DNA of 64,000 nt from Deinococcus hopiensis KR-140 (GCF_900176165.1 NZ_FWWU01000009.1:1166001-1230000), one strand, 5' to 3'. Positions 1 through 14,422 are shown, numbered from the stretch's first letter. The notes: generated by a model from the letters alone, not told the origin. Numbers and translations: made by a program.

Positions 1-60
1 CGGGCGGTGGCGGTGCTCACCTCGGCCCTCACCCGGCTGGCGGCGACCACGGGGAATTAA
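1..60 (+). CDS. C-terminal end of an unidentified gene cut by the window edge
   Basis: Frame 1 is open from the first base and ends at TAA 58-60, giving 19 residues (RAVAVLTSALTRLAATTGN). Codon use is GC-rich like the real genes nearby. The fragment is too short to identify. Confidence 0.5.
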   Translation, partial: RAVAVLTSALTRLAATTGN

Positions 61-138
61 GACTCGCTGGGGTGCCGGGGGTCAGGGGCCGGGGATAAGG
101 TAGGGGCCGCACTTTTGCCCCCTTATTTCTGGAGACCT

Positions 139-1881
<1,743 letters not shown>

Positions 1882-1884
1882 TGC

Positions 1885-1993
1885 GGTTTCCGGATCACCC
1901 GTTCCCTGGGCTCCGCTCCGGTGCTTCCACGCCTCTGTGTCACCGTTTTTCCTGCCTGCTCCGCTCGGCCTTTCATAACGGATGAACCGAACC
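1885..1993. repeat. Dispersed repeat R1, copy a
   Basis: This is one of six related copies of about 110-126 bp (also near 8155, 32529, 40140, 47870, 59012). The ends are near-inverted: GGTTTCCGGATCA-type at one end and its imperfect complement at the other. The centre holds a conserved poly-T/CTGCTCGCTCCGCTCGG block. It sits directly behind the transporter stop codon. Confidence 0.75.
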
Positions 1994-2061
1994 CTTATCA
2001 CACGGGTTGCGTCTGTTTTGCGAACACACCGAAAGACCGCCGGGTTGCTTGCCTCCACACC

Positions 2062-2137
2062 CGGAGCCCGTTTCTCTCCTTCTCGCTCTGCTTAAACTGA
2101 ACCACTCCGCAAACAATTCACTCGGCGTCCGTATGAG
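2062..2137. repeat. Dispersed repeat R3, copy a
   Basis: This sequence aligns with 62553-62618. Both contain CCGTTTCTC, TCTCGC, CTGCT, TGAA and CTCCGCA in the same order and spacing. It ends in GTCCGTATGAG, which also occurs at the R1 borders, so R1 and R3 may be related modules. Confidence 0.5.
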
Positions 2138-2182
2138 GCGCCAGCTTCCGTGGCCAGGAAAAACTCCTCTGACGACTGGAGC

Positions 2183-2332
2183 CTAGATAAACAGCGGCGC
2201 GTCCGGATCATCCGGCAGGGGACGGTCCTTGCGGGCCAGCAGGGCGGCGGTCGTGCCGATGCCGACAAGTGCGCCGAGGGCGACCACGACGAGTGCCCAC
2301 GTCATCAGCACGTGATTGCGGTCTGAACTCAT
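2183..2332 (-). CDS. Small single-span membrane protein
   Basis: An ATG at 2332 opens 49 codons ending in TAG at 2183. The product has a short polar N-terminus (MSSDRNHVLM), one hydrophobic helix at about residues 11-33 with a small-residue G..G pattern, then a charged, proline-rich tail (ARKDRPLPDDPDAPLFI). This positive-inside layout suggests a bitopic inner-membrane peptide. It lies 80 bp downstream of the MFS exporter on the same strand and could be co-transcribed with it. No family was recognised. Confidence 0.5.
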   Translation of the reverse strand: MSSDRNHVLMTWALVVVALGALVGIGTTAALLARKDRPLPDDPDAPLFI

Positions 2333-2413
2333 GGCTGCAGCATAACAGCCGTTGTCCTGCGCAGGGCTTACAGGGCGTTGAGAAAGGTCCGGAAGACGGG
2401 ACGCCGGGCGTGC

Positions 2414-3739
2414 TCAATCCGCCGGCAAGGAGCGCTCTTTGGCCTCCGGTAGGGGGGCCGCCGTTTTCTGACCTCCCGGCAACTCGCGGGGCAGGCGCTT
2501 CCACAGCAGCAGCAGGGCCAGCGCCCCCAGGACCGCCAGCGTAATCAGGCCCCAGCGCGGCCCCAGGAGCCCGTTCTTGTTGATCAGCGTGCTGGCGATC
2601 ACGGCTCCGGGCGGTCCCATTCCCACCAGCACGAACGAGTACAGGCTCATCACGCGTCCGCGCAGAGCGTCGGGGATGGTGAGCTGCACGGTACTGTTGG
2701 CGCTGACGAGCAGCGACAGCATTCCGAAACCGCAGCCTACCAGCACGGGCGCGGCCAGGAGCGGCCCCGGCGTGAAGGCCAGCAGCACCGTCGCCGCGAG
2801 CAGCACCACGGCCCCCAAGCGCAGGTTCCGCACCGGGTTGGGCTTGCTCGCCTGCCACAGCGCTCCCGCCATCGCGCCCACCCCAAAGGCCGCAGACAGG
2901 GCCCCGAAGGCGGCCTCGCGCGCCCCAAACACCACACGGGCGTAATACGGAATGATCACGTTAAAGTTGATCACGGTCAGGCTCAGCAGTCCCACCAGCA
3001 GCATCACGTTCCGCACGGCAGGAGTGACCCGGACGTAGCGCAGCCCCTCGCGCACGTCTTCGCCCATGCTCCCGCGGGGAGCGTGCTCGCGGACCGGAAA
3101 GGGCAGCGTAGCGATCACGAACAGCACCGCGGAGAAAGACGCCACATTCAGGTAGAAGGGCAAGGCCAGGCGCGCGATATCGTCCGCGTCGCCCCGCGCG
3201 AGCAGGGCCACACCCAGGGCGGCCACCACGCCGAACAGGGCCTGGCCCACCGTGCGCGACACATTGAACGACAGGCTGTTGAGGGCCACCGCGTTGGGCA
3301 CGTCGCTGCGAGGCACAAAGTCCACGACCATGCTCTGCCGAGCAGGCATGTCAAAGGCGTTGGCGGTGCCGCTGACAAAGGCGAGCGCCATCACAAGCGG
3401 CAGGGTCACCACGCCGAGGTGCGTGGTGATGGCGAGGGCGGTGGCCGTACACAGCAGCGTGACCTGCGTGGTGAGCAGCACCTGGCGCCGGGGGACCCGG
3501 TCGATCACCGCTCCCGCGAACAGCGACAGCAGCAGGCTGGGCAGAAACTGCGCCACCGTGACCGAACCGAGCGCGGCGCTGCTGCCCCCCGACAGCTCCA
3601 GCACGAGGTACTGCTGCGCCGTCGCCTGCATCCACGAGCCGACGAGCGACAGCAGTTGTGACAGCCAGTAGCGGCGGTAGTGGGGATGGTGCAGCGCGCG
3701 GAACGTCCGCTCCCGCCACACCGAGGCGCGCTCAAACAC
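2414..3739 (-). CDS. MFS exporter, MFS_3/EntS-like
   Basis: This 441-aa protein has about twelve hydrophobic segments. It begins with the signature of the MFS_3 (enterobactin-exporter-like) group: RALHHPHYRRYWLSQLLSLVGSWMQ, then LFAGAVIDRVPRR between helices 2 and 3, which is the usual MFS loop motif. It likely exports a small molecule across the inner membrane using the proton gradient; the substrate is unknown. The start is GTG at 3739; a nearby ATG is out of frame. The C-terminal 30 residues are polar and proline-rich. It is the first gene of a minus-strand pair with the small membrane protein. Confidence 0.85.
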   Translation of the reverse strand: MFERASVWRERTFRALHHPHYRRYWLSQLLSLVGSWMQATAQQYLVLELSGGSSAALGSVTVAQFLPSLLLSLFAGAVIDRVPRRQVLLTTQVTLLCTATALAITTHLGVVTLPLVMALAFVSGTANAFDMPARQSMVVDFVPRSDVPNAVALNSLSFNVSRTVGQALFGVVAALGVALLARGDADDIARLALPFYLNVASFSAVLFVIATLPFPVREHAPRGSMGEDVREGLRYVRVTPAVRNVMLLVGLLSLTVINFNVIIPYYARVVFGAREAAFGALSAAFGVGAMAGALWQASKPNPVRNLRLGAVVLLAATVLLAFTPGPLLAAPVLVGCGFGMLSLLVSANSTVQLTIPDALRGRVMSLYSFVLVGMGPPGAVIASTLINKNGLLGPRWGLITLAVLGALALLLLWKRLPRELPGGQKTAAPLPEAKERSLPAD

Positions 3740-4139
3740 GCGCCCAGCATATGCCCGTCCTGTTCCTCACGCGCGCACTGTCCCGCACGCTGGAACAGCG
3801 GCGTGAGTCGCTCGGGTGATGGATGAAGTTGGGGCCCGCTTTCCAGGGCGGCCCTCTCCAGCGGATGAAGGGTGGCCTGGCGCTGAGGGTGAACTCCCCG
3901 CAGAACGGCAGCGGAGCACGGAAAGCCAAAAACCTGTCCGAGCAGGAGTTCTCGCGTCCTCAGTGCCATGAGGGCTTGGCAAATGTGATCTTCATATGTT
4001 AAGGTGCGCGTGCTTCAGTTTCTTTGGTGGACCCTCATGGTCTGCCCATCGTGCCTTTTTCACTCTGGGCACCTTCGCGTCGGGTCCCGTGTCCCGGCGC
4101 TTCCGCCCCACTGTATTTCGCGCCCTGTGAGTCTGCCTC
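3740..4139. other. Intergenic region between divergent genes
   Basis: No ORF with convincing codon use was found. A TTGGCA hexamer at 3976-3981 followed by an AT-richer stretch (3990-4003) is the only promoter-like signal pointing toward the LysM gene; the -10 match is poor. Confidence 0.3.
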
Positions 4140-5090
4140 ATGTCCTTGTTTTCCCGCTCCGCTCTGCTTCCCGCCCTCCTGGTTCTCGCCGGGACGCTCT
4201 CGACGGCGCAGGCGGCCGGTAACCCAGGAACCCCAGGCTCAGGAAGCGCGACGCTCCCTGGGCTTTCTGCTTCTGCCGCCGGAACGGTGACGGTCCGGGC
4301 CGGAGATACGGCCTACAGCCTGGCACGGACCAATGGGCTGACCGTGGACGCCCTGCTGGCGCTCAACGGCCTGGGCGCGCCGGATCTGCAGGTGGGACAG
4401 GTGCTGCGCGTGGCCGAGGACAGCACCTACGCGGTGCAGCGTGGCGACACCCTGTATTCCCTGTCGCGGCGCTACGGCCTGACGGTGGACCGGCTGCTGG
4501 CCCTCAACGGCCTCGCGCCGGATGTGGTGCTGGAAGTGGGGCAGGTGCTGAAGGTGCCCGGCGCGCCTGCGACCTCGCCCGTCCCCCGGGTGGCGGTGGC
4601 CCCGGCTCCCGCTCCCACAGTCTTTGCCGCCACATCCCCCAGTGCCCCCGCATCCGCTCCGGCTGCCCCCGCTCCCGCAGCCACCACTTCCCTGCCAAGC
4701 AATTGGAAGGATGCGGCGATGTCGATGCTGGGCATTCCCTACGTCTTCGGGGGCACAGCCACCACCGGCCTGGACTGCAGCGGCTTCGTGCTGCAGGTCT
4801 TCTCGCCGCTGGGGGTGCAACTGCCGCGCCGCAGCGCCGATCAGGCGCAGGCAGGCACGCCGGTGGCCCTGGGCGACCTGCAGCCGGGGGACCTGGTGTT
4901 TTTCGACACCGTGGGACGGGGGGAGGTCACGCACGTGGGCATCTACCTGGGAGACAACCAATTTGTGAACGCCAACTCCTACAAGGGCAAGGTGGCCGTG
5001 GATCACCTGCAGGGCGACGCGTACTGGGCTCCGCGCCTCCTGGGGGCCCGGCGCGTGTTGCCGCCTACCGTATACGGGATGGGCCGGTAA
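4140..5090 (+). CDS. Secreted LysM-NlpC/P60 peptidoglycan endopeptidase
   Basis: This 316-aa exported enzyme should cut stem-peptide bonds in peptidoglycan. A signal peptide covers residues 1-26 (hydrophobic core, cleavage after AQA). Two LysM domains follow (about 48-92 and 97-140, each with GDT.YSL and LNGL), then a Pro/Ala linker (about 141-185) and an NlpC/P60 catalytic domain (about 187-310). The catalytic Cys is C213 in LDCSGF and the His is H265 in THVGIYLG; an Asn in FVNANS occupies the third position. A strong terminator follows the stop. Size and order match cell-wall hydrolases of the family. Confidence 0.9.
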   Translation: MSLFSRSALLPALLVLAGTLSTAQAAGNPGTPGSGSATLPGLSASAAGTVTVRAGDTAYSLARTNGLTVDALLALNGLGAPDLQVGQVLRVAEDSTYAVQRGDTLYSLSRRYGLTVDRLLALNGLAPDVVLEVGQVLKVPGAPATSPVPRVAVAPAPAPTVFAATSPSAPASAPAAPAPAATTSLPSNWKDAAMSMLGIPYVFGGTATTGLDCSGFVLQVFSPLGVQLPRRSADQAQAGTPVALGDLQPGDLVFFDTVGRGEVTHVGIYLGDNQFVNANSYKGKVAVDHLQGDAYWAPRLLGARRVLPPTVYGMGR

Positions 5091-5115
5091 GGCGCCCCTG
5101 GTTCTCCACGAGGCG

Positions 5116-5153
5116 AGCAGCGCAGCTCCTTCAAGGAGCTGCGCTGCTTTTTT
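5116..5153. terminator. Strong bidirectional terminator
   Basis: A perfect 16-bp inverted repeat with a 1-nt centre (5116-5148) is followed by six to seven T. It separates the LysM-NlpC gene from the convergent ribbon-helix-helix gene. Confidence 0.85.
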
Positions 5154-5158
5154 AAGGC

Positions 5159-5380
5159 TTACTCGTCCGAGACGTTCTCGGTGTCCAGCAGGGTGCGGTA
5201 CTCGTCGATATGTTCGCCCTCGCCCAGTTCGCGGGCGATCTTCTCGATGGCGAGGCGTACGACCTCGCTCTTGCTGATCAGACGCTCGGGGCTGGAGAGC
5301 TCATAGGCCGTGCGGGTCAGCAGGGCGTCTTGCTCCTCGCTGATCACCACCTGGAGGCGTTTGCGTTCCTTCTTCGGCAT
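5159..5380 (-). CDS. Ribbon-helix-helix DNA-binding protein
   Basis: This 73-residue protein begins MPKKERKRLQVVISEEQDALL. It has a basic N-terminus, a short beta strand (RLQVVIS), then two helices with SKSEVVRLAIEKIARE, the pattern of CopG/MetJ-type repressors. The acidic tail (EHIDEYRTLLDTENVSDE) may mediate contacts. The start at 5380 is chosen because GGGAGAGGGA lies just upstream; a longer frame to 5443 has no such site. No toxin gene adjoins it, so it is more likely a stand-alone regulator than an antitoxin. The target is unknown. Confidence 0.72.
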   Translation of the reverse strand: MPKKERKRLQVVISEEQDALLTRTAYELSSPERLISKSEVVRLAIEKIARELGEGEHIDEYRTLLDTENVSDE

Positions 5381-5657
5381 CCCTCTCCCTCTCCCGGCGC
5401 GCCCCGCTGGGGGCACCACTGATCTCGCGGGGCAGCGTAGCACGTCACTTGAGTGGCCTCAACATGATGGGAGGCGCACTCCTGTGCAGTTCCTTTCGGG
5501 GCGGTGGGCCTTCACGCGGCACTTAGCCGCCTGACCCGGTGCGTAGACGTACGGTGAGCAACGTGTGTAACATGCGTCGAGCTTTGCGCCCGATTTACTC
5601 GGCGCGGCTAAACTTCACCCTCCCACACGCCCTCAGGGCGTGACCGAAAGGACCACC

Positions 5658-6941
<1,284 letters not shown>

Positions 6942-7149
6942 GGTCGGTGGGGCGGCGCGTCCGGTCTCCTGCTGGCATCTGCGGGCGGAGGTCGGACGCG
7001 ACATTTTTGGGGCACGTGTGAATGTTGGGCGGTGTTGCTGCCCGGAGAAGAGGGGCCAAAACGCCTCATACGGGTTCCGGATAAATCGTTTGCAACAGGG
7101 GATCAAGCAGTCTGCTTTTACCGGCCCCCTCCAGCACTGAAGAGTTCTG

Positions 7150-8128
7150 GGGCATTTTTCAAACCAGTACCTGCGCGGTAGCGTCGCCGCGCCCAGTTCT
7201 TCGCGCTGCTCGCAGAGCAGCGCCCCTTGAAGGAGGTGTTGTCCTTGAGCCGCTATAGCCGGATCACGGCCTACCACCTTCTGGACCGAGACCGGGAACG
7301 GGGGCTCGCTGCGTTGCGGGACGGTCGAGAGAAGAACCGTGGTGCCCCAACCCTCTTGACCGCGGAGGAACAACAGCGTCTGTCGGCTCAAATCCATCAG
7401 GATTTCGAGCAGGGGATGGTGGGGGAAGGCAAGCGACTGCAAGCCTGGACCTGACAGGAATTCAGCAAGGACGTCTACCTGGGGCGGACCTACGAACTTA
7501 TGCGTGCCGCTGGCTTTTTACCGCAGAAGTCCCGCCCAGGGCACGTCAAGGGCGATGAGGAAGCCAAGGAGGCATTCTGAACAAAGCGTTAGCGGAGCTT
7601 CTCCATCCGCGTGTCTTGCTCTGGGCGATGGACGAACATCGTCTGGGCTTGCTGCCCCCGGCTCCGTACCGTCTGGGCACCCACCGGGCAGCCCCAGGTC
7701 CGTCCCGTTCACCCTCGGTACGGGTGGCTCTGCATCTGCGCCTTCGTCTACCCCAAGCGTGGGGAAAGCCGGTTCTGGCGGATGCCGGTCTTGAATAAGG
7801 AGGCGTATCCGCTGGTGATGAGCACCTTTGCCAAGCGTGTGGACGCGGGTGAGGACCACCACGTCCTGGTCGTACAGGACGGGGGAAGGTGGCTGTCCCT
7901 GCACTGCAGGGACAGCCACCAGGCATCGAAACGGTGACCTTGCCCCCTACGTCCCGGAGCGGCAACCCGCCCTGCGGCGCTGGGCGTTGACCAATTCCAC
8001 GGCGGCCAATCGCTAGCTTCGACACCTTGCAGGACTTCACCCAGATCCTTGCTCAACGGTGTGCTTGGCTGGAGATCCAACCCGGTCTTCTCTCGCGGCA
8101 CACCCTCTTCCTGTGGTGGCCTGCGTTA
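7150..8128 (+). pseudogene. Decayed IS630-family transposase
   Basis: Pieces of one IS630-type DDE transposase can be followed in several frames. The helix-turn-helix part (PLKEVLSLSRYSRITAYHLL) starts near 7227, then APTLLTAEEQQRLSAQIHQDF, then a TGA at 7453 in place of Trp. TYELMRAAGF follows, then LLWAMDEHRLGL in another frame near 7613, YPKRGESRFW and VDAGEDHHVLVVQD near 7830, and the C-terminus CAWLEIQPGLLSRHTLF near 8060. At least four frame changes or stops separate them, so no active enzyme can be made. Terminal inverted repeats could not be defined. Repeat R1b lies at its 3' end. Confidence 0.85.
7888..7920. repeat. 33-bp near-perfect palindrome inside the transposase remnant
   Basis: Arms 7888-7903 and 7905-7920 are perfect 16-bp inverted copies around a single C. 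The palindrome replaces coding sequence between the VVQD and GIETVTL segments of the transposase. Confidence 0.8.
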
Positions 8129-8154
8129 ACAAATTACTCCGAGTCCGTATGATA

Positions 8155-8264
8155 CGGCTCATCCCCTACCTCCGCTCCGGTGATTCCACGCCTCTCCGTC
8201 ACTGTTTTTCCTGCTCGCTCCGCTCGGGTGAACCCGTTGTGAAATAACGGATTCACCCGACTCC
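8155..8264. repeat. Dispersed repeat R1, copy b
   Basis: It shares the CTCCGCTCCGGTG, CCACGCCTCTCCGTCAC and CTGCTCGCTCCGCTCGGGT blocks with the other R1 copies. It lies between the IS630 remnant and the stop codon of the esterase-like gene. Confidence 0.72.
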
Positions 8265-8267
8265 GTA

Positions 8268-9599
<1,332 letters not shown>

Positions 9600-9603
9600 G
9601 GGA

Positions 9604-10260
9604 TCACTCCTTGTGGGCAGAGGCGCGGGTCAGTAGCCCACGCACCTCCGCGTCGGTGGTCTGGCGAAAGTCGGCGTAGAACTGGCCCACGGCCATGAAG
9701 TCGGATGGGGTGGTGAGGCAGACGACGTGATCTGCTTCCGCTTCCAGCACGCGGCAGACTTCTCGAGGCGCGACGGGCACGGCCACCACGACGCGGGAGG
9801 GAGAGAGGGCCTGCAGCGCCTTTAAACCGGCCCGCAGCGTTGCGCCCGTCGCCACACCGTCGTCGATCAGCAGAACGGTTCGGCCCCGCACCGCGGCGGC
9901 CTCGCGTCCCTCGCGGTAGGCCGCCTCGCGCCGGGACAGCTCGGCCTGTTCCCTCGCTTCCACAGCGGCAATGGCTTGCGGGGTTACGCGCAGCCGCCGG
10001 ACGAGGTCCTCGTTCAGCACCCGTATCCCACCCGGCGCGAGGGCCCCCATCGCCACCTCCTCGTGTCCGGGCAGGCCCAGCTTGCGGACCAGAAACACGT
10101 CCAACGGAGCCTTGAGGGTCTGGGCCACCGGAAAGGCCACCGGCACGCCGCCGCGCGGCAGGGCCAGCACGGTGGTGTCGGGCCAGGGGCCGAGCGCGAG
10201 CAGATGATCTGCGAGCCGCCGCCCGGCCTCCTGCCGGTTCTGGAAGCCATCTGGAGTCAT
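9604..10260 (-). CDS. Phosphoribosyltransferase
   Basis: This 218-aa type I PRTase has the PRPP-binding loop VLLIDDGVATGAT at about residues 129-141. The N-terminal block VLALPRGGVPVAFPVA is typical of the stand-alone phosphoribosyltransferases found with dienelactone-hydrolase or erythromycin-esterase domains. The base or other acceptor is unknown. It is the promoter-proximal gene of a two-gene unit with the esterase-like gene. Its ribosome-binding site is buried in an inverted repeat (see 10261-10296). Confidence 0.87.
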   Translation of the reverse strand: MTPDGFQNRQEAGRRLADHLLALGPWPDTTVLALPRGGVPVAFPVAQTLKAPLDVFLVRKLGLPGHEEVAMGALAPGGIRVLNEDLVRRLRVTPQAIAAVEAREQAELSRREAAYREGREAAAVRGRTVLLIDDGVATGATLRAGLKALQALSPSRVVVAVPVAPREVCRVLEAEADHVVCLTTPSDFMAVGQFYADFRQTTDAEVRGLLTRASAHKE

Positions 10261-10296
10261 GGGGCACCTCCCCCCGATTGTGGGAGGAGGTGCCCC
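10261..10296 (-). promoter_or_regulatory. Hairpin sequestering the PRTase ribosome-binding site
   Basis: Arms 10261-10271 and 10286-10296 are perfect 11-bp inverted copies with a 14-nt loop. On the minus strand the 3' arm reads GGAGGTGCCCC and ends right at the ATG, so the Shine-Dalgarno would be paired in the folded mRNA. Translational gating is inferred from the structure. Confidence 0.5.
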
Positions 10297-10354
10297 GCGC
10301 TGCCATCCACCTTCACTTTAGGGGGTTCTGGGAAGGCGCTCATGGCGGGCGGTG

Positions 10355-11230
10355 TCAGGCCAGCCGCACCAGGCAACTCCTTGCAAACGCGGCCGCTTCG
10401 GTCGGGTGGGTGGAACGCCCCATGGTCACGGCGCGGCTGGCCCGGTGGAAGGCGAGCAGGAGCCCGAACAGGGCTGCGCTATGTCCACAGTTCAACGCGG
10501 CAGCACTGGCCACCCCCTCCGCCACCTCCCAGCCGTGAAAGTAGGCGATGCTCGCCAGATCCCACGCGGGCGGGCCGATGGCCGCGTCCCCGAAATCGAG
10601 CAGCGCAGATAAGCGGCCCTCCTGCCAGCGGAACTGCTCGCGGTGCAGGTCGGTATGGCAAAGGGCCGTTTCGCCGCAAATCACGCCCTCCAACCCGTCC
10701 CGCAACCTGGCAATGGGTAGGGCAAGTTCGGGAGCGGTGCCAATCAGTGGGTGTCTCTCCAGCGGTGTCTCTCCCAAAGGCCAGGCGTCCTGAAGCCTCG
10801 TTCGCAGTCCGTTCCCAGGCGTCTGCGCCTGACCCACGAAAGCGTCTGCGCGGTCTTCCAGCAGGCCGAAGCCCGAGTGGGGAAGGCGGTGGAGCGCGCC
10901 CAACGCCCACCCCAGGTCCGCCCAGCCTGCGGGAGAAGGGCCGCCCGCATCGCCCAGCGCGAGGGTGTCCACGCTGTAGGCCCGTCCGTTCGGCAGCACG
11001 CCGACCTCTACCCCTTCGGCCGAGGGGGCCCCCGCTGCACCCAGGGCGGCGCGAATGGCCGCGTCCACCTGAAAACGGACCTCCTTCCCGAGAGGGGGGG
11101 CGGAGAGGCGAACCACCCGCCGCCCATCGGTGTACGCCACGCAGGTGGCCCCCGCTGCCAGAAACTGTGCTGGGGAGCTGAGGATACGCTGGGCCAGGAG
11201 GAGGTCTGCGGCTGTTTCCGTTCGTGTCAT
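10355..11230 (-). CDS. APH-fold phosphotransferase of unknown substrate
   Basis: This 291-aa protein has the aminoglycoside-phosphotransferase/choline-kinase fold. The catalytic loop is ALCHTDLHREQFRW (about residues 186-199; the Asp-Leu-His-x4 pattern is intact although the usual Asn is Gln). The metal-binding segment is LLDFGDAAIGPPAWDLASI. The N-lobe holds LAAGATCVAYTDGRRVVRLS. The substrate may be an antibiotic, sugar or metabolite, and no neighbour decides this. The start ATG is at 11230. It is a single minus-strand gene facing away from the CPT-like remnant. Confidence 0.8.
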   Translation of the reverse strand: MTRTETAADLLLAQRILSSPAQFLAAGATCVAYTDGRRVVRLSAPPLGKEVRFQVDAAIRAALGAAGAPSAEGVEVGVLPNGRAYSVDTLALGDAGGPSPAGWADLGWALGALHRLPHSGFGLLEDRADAFVGQAQTPGNGLRTRLQDAWPLGETPLERHPLIGTAPELALPIARLRDGLEGVICGETALCHTDLHREQFRWQEGRLSALLDFGDAAIGPPAWDLASIAYFHGWEVAEGVASAAALNCGHSAALFGLLLAFHRASRAVTMGRSTHPTEAAAFARSCLVRLA

Positions 11231-11252
11231 CGGGGTCTCTTGCCCCTACTGC

Positions 11253-11714
11253 GGAGCCATGTTGACGCGGGTTGGAGGTTTGGATTCGGGCAAGTCCACC
11301 CTGGCTCCCCGGTTGCAGGAAGTGCGCCCGCATCCCGGGTTGTGGACACCCTGGTGGAGGCGCTGCTGCCCGCCCTGCACCGTTCGGGCGAAGGCCGCGG
11401 CTTCGGGCCGGGGGGTGAGGTCAGCACAGGCGACGTGTTCCGCCAGCTGAACGTGGCCTGGAGCTTTGGCGAAGGTCTGCGCCGGGGTCGGGGTCATCGT
11501 GGATGAGGTCTTTGCGGTGGGGGCCGCGCCGCAGGTCCGCTGTAATCCGGATGTGGCCGTGGGCCGCAAGGCCACCCGCGTGAGCGGCGCGGCGAGGGCG
11601 CAGGTGGACGGCGTGCGCGAAGGCAGGAGGTACGCGCAGGTGGAGGGTGCGCCCGGCAGATTCGGGCCCGGGTCACCTGACCCTCAGCGGCAGGAGGCCG
11701 CGGCGCTGGCGTAG
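11253..11714 (+). pseudogene. Broken P-loop kinase, chloramphenicol-phosphotransferase-like
   Basis: A P-loop segment SGKSTLAPRLQEVRPHP begins near 11286 in one frame. VDTLVEALLPALHRSGEG and STGDVFRQLNVAWSFGEGLRR continue in a second frame to about 11485, and VGVIVDEVFAVGAAPQVR and NPDVAVGRKATR return to the first frame and end at TAG 11712-11714. The order of P-loop, F.QLN and IVDEVF resembles CPT-type phosphotransferases. Two frame changes and the loss of residues before NPDVAVGR make it non-functional as read. The stop abuts the convergent uridine-kinase-like gene. Confidence 0.65.
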
Positions 11715-11715
11715 C

Positions 11716-12371
11716 TCACGCACGAATGATGAACGGGGCCGAGAGGTCATTGTTGTCCACCACCACACCTGCGCGGCGCTGCGGTTGAGCTTCCGCGAAG
11801 TACAGGCGGTTGCCTTCCACGTAGCGTCGGTTGGCTTCGGCTTGCGGATCGGGAGACCCGTAGCCTGGCCCACGCGCCGCCCCGCGTGGCACCGACACCT
11901 CAAAATCCACCTGCAAGAACACCGAGTCGTCCCACACGTCCTGCAACTCGGGGCGGTGCAGAAACAGGCCGTCGAGAAGCAGGACGCTGTCTGGACTGGC
12001 GGTCTGCTCGGGCAGGTGAAGGGGAGAATCGGTCACATGATCGAAGGTGGCCGTCCTGTAGCGCCCGCTGCCTCCCGGCCCCAGCGGGTCCAGCAGGGCG
12101 GAGCGCAGAGCCGCATAGTCGTAGGAGTCGCGGTAGAAGCCTTCCGGGTGAGATCGGCCCCGGCGATAGCGCGCCTCCCGCGGGGCGTGAAAGCCGTCCA
12201 CGGAGGCGCGAATGACCGTTCGGCCACACTCCCCCAAGGCTGCGCCCAGCTCGTCTGCAAAGGTGGTTTTTCCCGCTCCGTCCACGCCGTCTATCGCCAC
12301 GCGCAAGACAGGGCGGGCAGGCTGGGCGCCCAACCGTTCCGCCAGCGCGCGCAGCAGCGCGATCCGAACGC

Positions 12372-12375
<4 letters not shown>
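11716..12375 (-). CDS. Uridine-kinase-like P-loop NTPase
   Basis: This 219-aa protein has Walker A VAIDGVDGAGKTTFADEL (about residues 26-43). It also has RASVDGFHAPREARYRRGRSHPEGFYRDSYDY, the substrate loop of uridine kinase/PRK-like enzymes, and LLLDGLFLHRPEL as the Walker-B region. It likely phosphorylates a nucleoside or related small molecule; the C-terminus is shorter than in true Udk. The start is TTG at 12375 and overlaps the TGA of telA (TTGA), so translation is probably coupled. That coupling is the only hint of a shared role with TelA. Confidence 0.75.
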
Positions 12376-13592
<1,217 letters not shown>

Positions 13593-13665
13593 GCTCCACA
13601 GTACGCGCTCCGGGGGGAAGAGGTTGCATCCGTCAAAAGGCGGAGGGCCGGTGCGGAGGCCGCAC

Positions 13666-13691
13666 AAAAGCCCCCCGCTGGAATGCGGGGG
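13666..13691 (-). terminator. Rho-independent terminator after the BsuPI-domain gene
   Basis: A 7-bp GC stem (13672-13678 with 13685-13691) is followed, on the minus strand, by CTTTTG. It lies about 45 bp after the stop of the BsuPI-domain gene and before telA. Confidence 0.65.
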
Positions 13692-13733
13692 ACTGCGTGG
13701 GGAGAACAGGGCAAGGGGGCCGGCTGAGCGCTC

Positions 13734-14348
13734 CTACTGCGTCAGCCGCACCGTCACCGCTGCTGGGCGAATGCTCACCTTGCGGTCCCAGAAGGCGGCG
13801 CGCAGGGTGTAGGTTCCGGCGGGCAGCACGTTGCCGTTCTCGTCCTTGCCGTCCCAGCGCACCCCAAGCACGTCCGTCGTCTCGCCTGGTCCGGCCTGGG
13901 TTTCGACAATCTGCTGGGTGCAGATGGTGTTCGTGACGGCGGGACGGACGATCTTGCCGGAAGCGTCCAGCACCTCGAACTTCAGGTCACAGGCCCCGTG
14001 TTGCAGCTTGATGTCGGTCTGCCCCGTGTTCGTGAGTTGCAGGGTCCAGGTTGCCGCCTCACCGCCTGCCCTGAGCGTTGTGGGCCCGCGCAGGGTGGCC
14101 CGGTGCGCCTGCCCCAGCGTGGGGCCAACGGGCAGGGTGGAGGGGCTGGGCTTCACCGAGGGGGGCGTTGCCGTGGTCGGGGTGGTGGCCGGAGGTTTGG
14201 GCGTGGGAGCGGGGGCGGGGCCCGGAGTGCTGGGGCGCGGCGTTGGTACCGAGACGCCGGGCGGCAGGGCGGGGATGTCCCTTACGTCGATGGCCGAGGC
14301 GAACAGGCCCCCGGTGAGGGCCAGGGTCAGCAGGAGTCTGGGTGTCAT
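13734..14348 (-). CDS. Secreted BsuPI-domain protein
   Basis: This 204-aa protein has a signal peptide (MTPRLLLTLALTGGLFASA), then a Pro/Thr/Ala-rich linker (about residues 25-75), then an immunoglobulin-like domain resembling BsuPI, the intracellular proteinase inhibitor domain. Characteristic segments are WTLQLTNTGQTDIKLQ, CDLKFEVLDASGKIV and LPAGTYTLRAAFW. It likely acts outside the membrane; protease inhibition is only a family association. A start 12 codons upstream (14384) is also possible, but 14348 places the signal peptide at the N-terminus. It is divergent from gatC. Confidence 0.75.
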   Translation of the reverse strand: MTPRLLLTLALTGGLFASAIDVRDIPALPPGVSVPTPRPSTPGPAPAPTPKPPATTPTTATPPSVKPSPSTLPVGPTLGQAHRATLRGPTTLRAGGEAATWTLQLTNTGQTDIKLQHGACDLKFEVLDASGKIVRPAVTNTICTQQIVETQAGPGETTDVLGVRWDGKDENGNVLPAGTYTLRAAFWDRKVSIRPAAVTVRLTQ

Positions 14349-14406
14349 ACCTCCCAGCCTCGCGTCCCGCGCCTGACGCTGCATGAGGCGCAGTGGGACC
14401 GGGCCG

Positions 14407-14412
14407 TATACT
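14407..14412 (+). promoter_or_regulatory. -10 hexamer of gatC (leaderless type)
   Basis: TATACT ends 10 nt before the gatC ATG and no Shine-Dalgarno lies between them. This spacing puts the transcription start at or next to the ATG. Confidence 0.6.
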
Positions 14413-14422
14413 CCCTTTCATT

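Noticed and set aside
5159..5380. Toxin-antitoxin module around the ribbon-helix-helix protein
   Set aside because: No toxin-sized gene adjoins it; a terminator lies on one side and the murA upstream region on the other.
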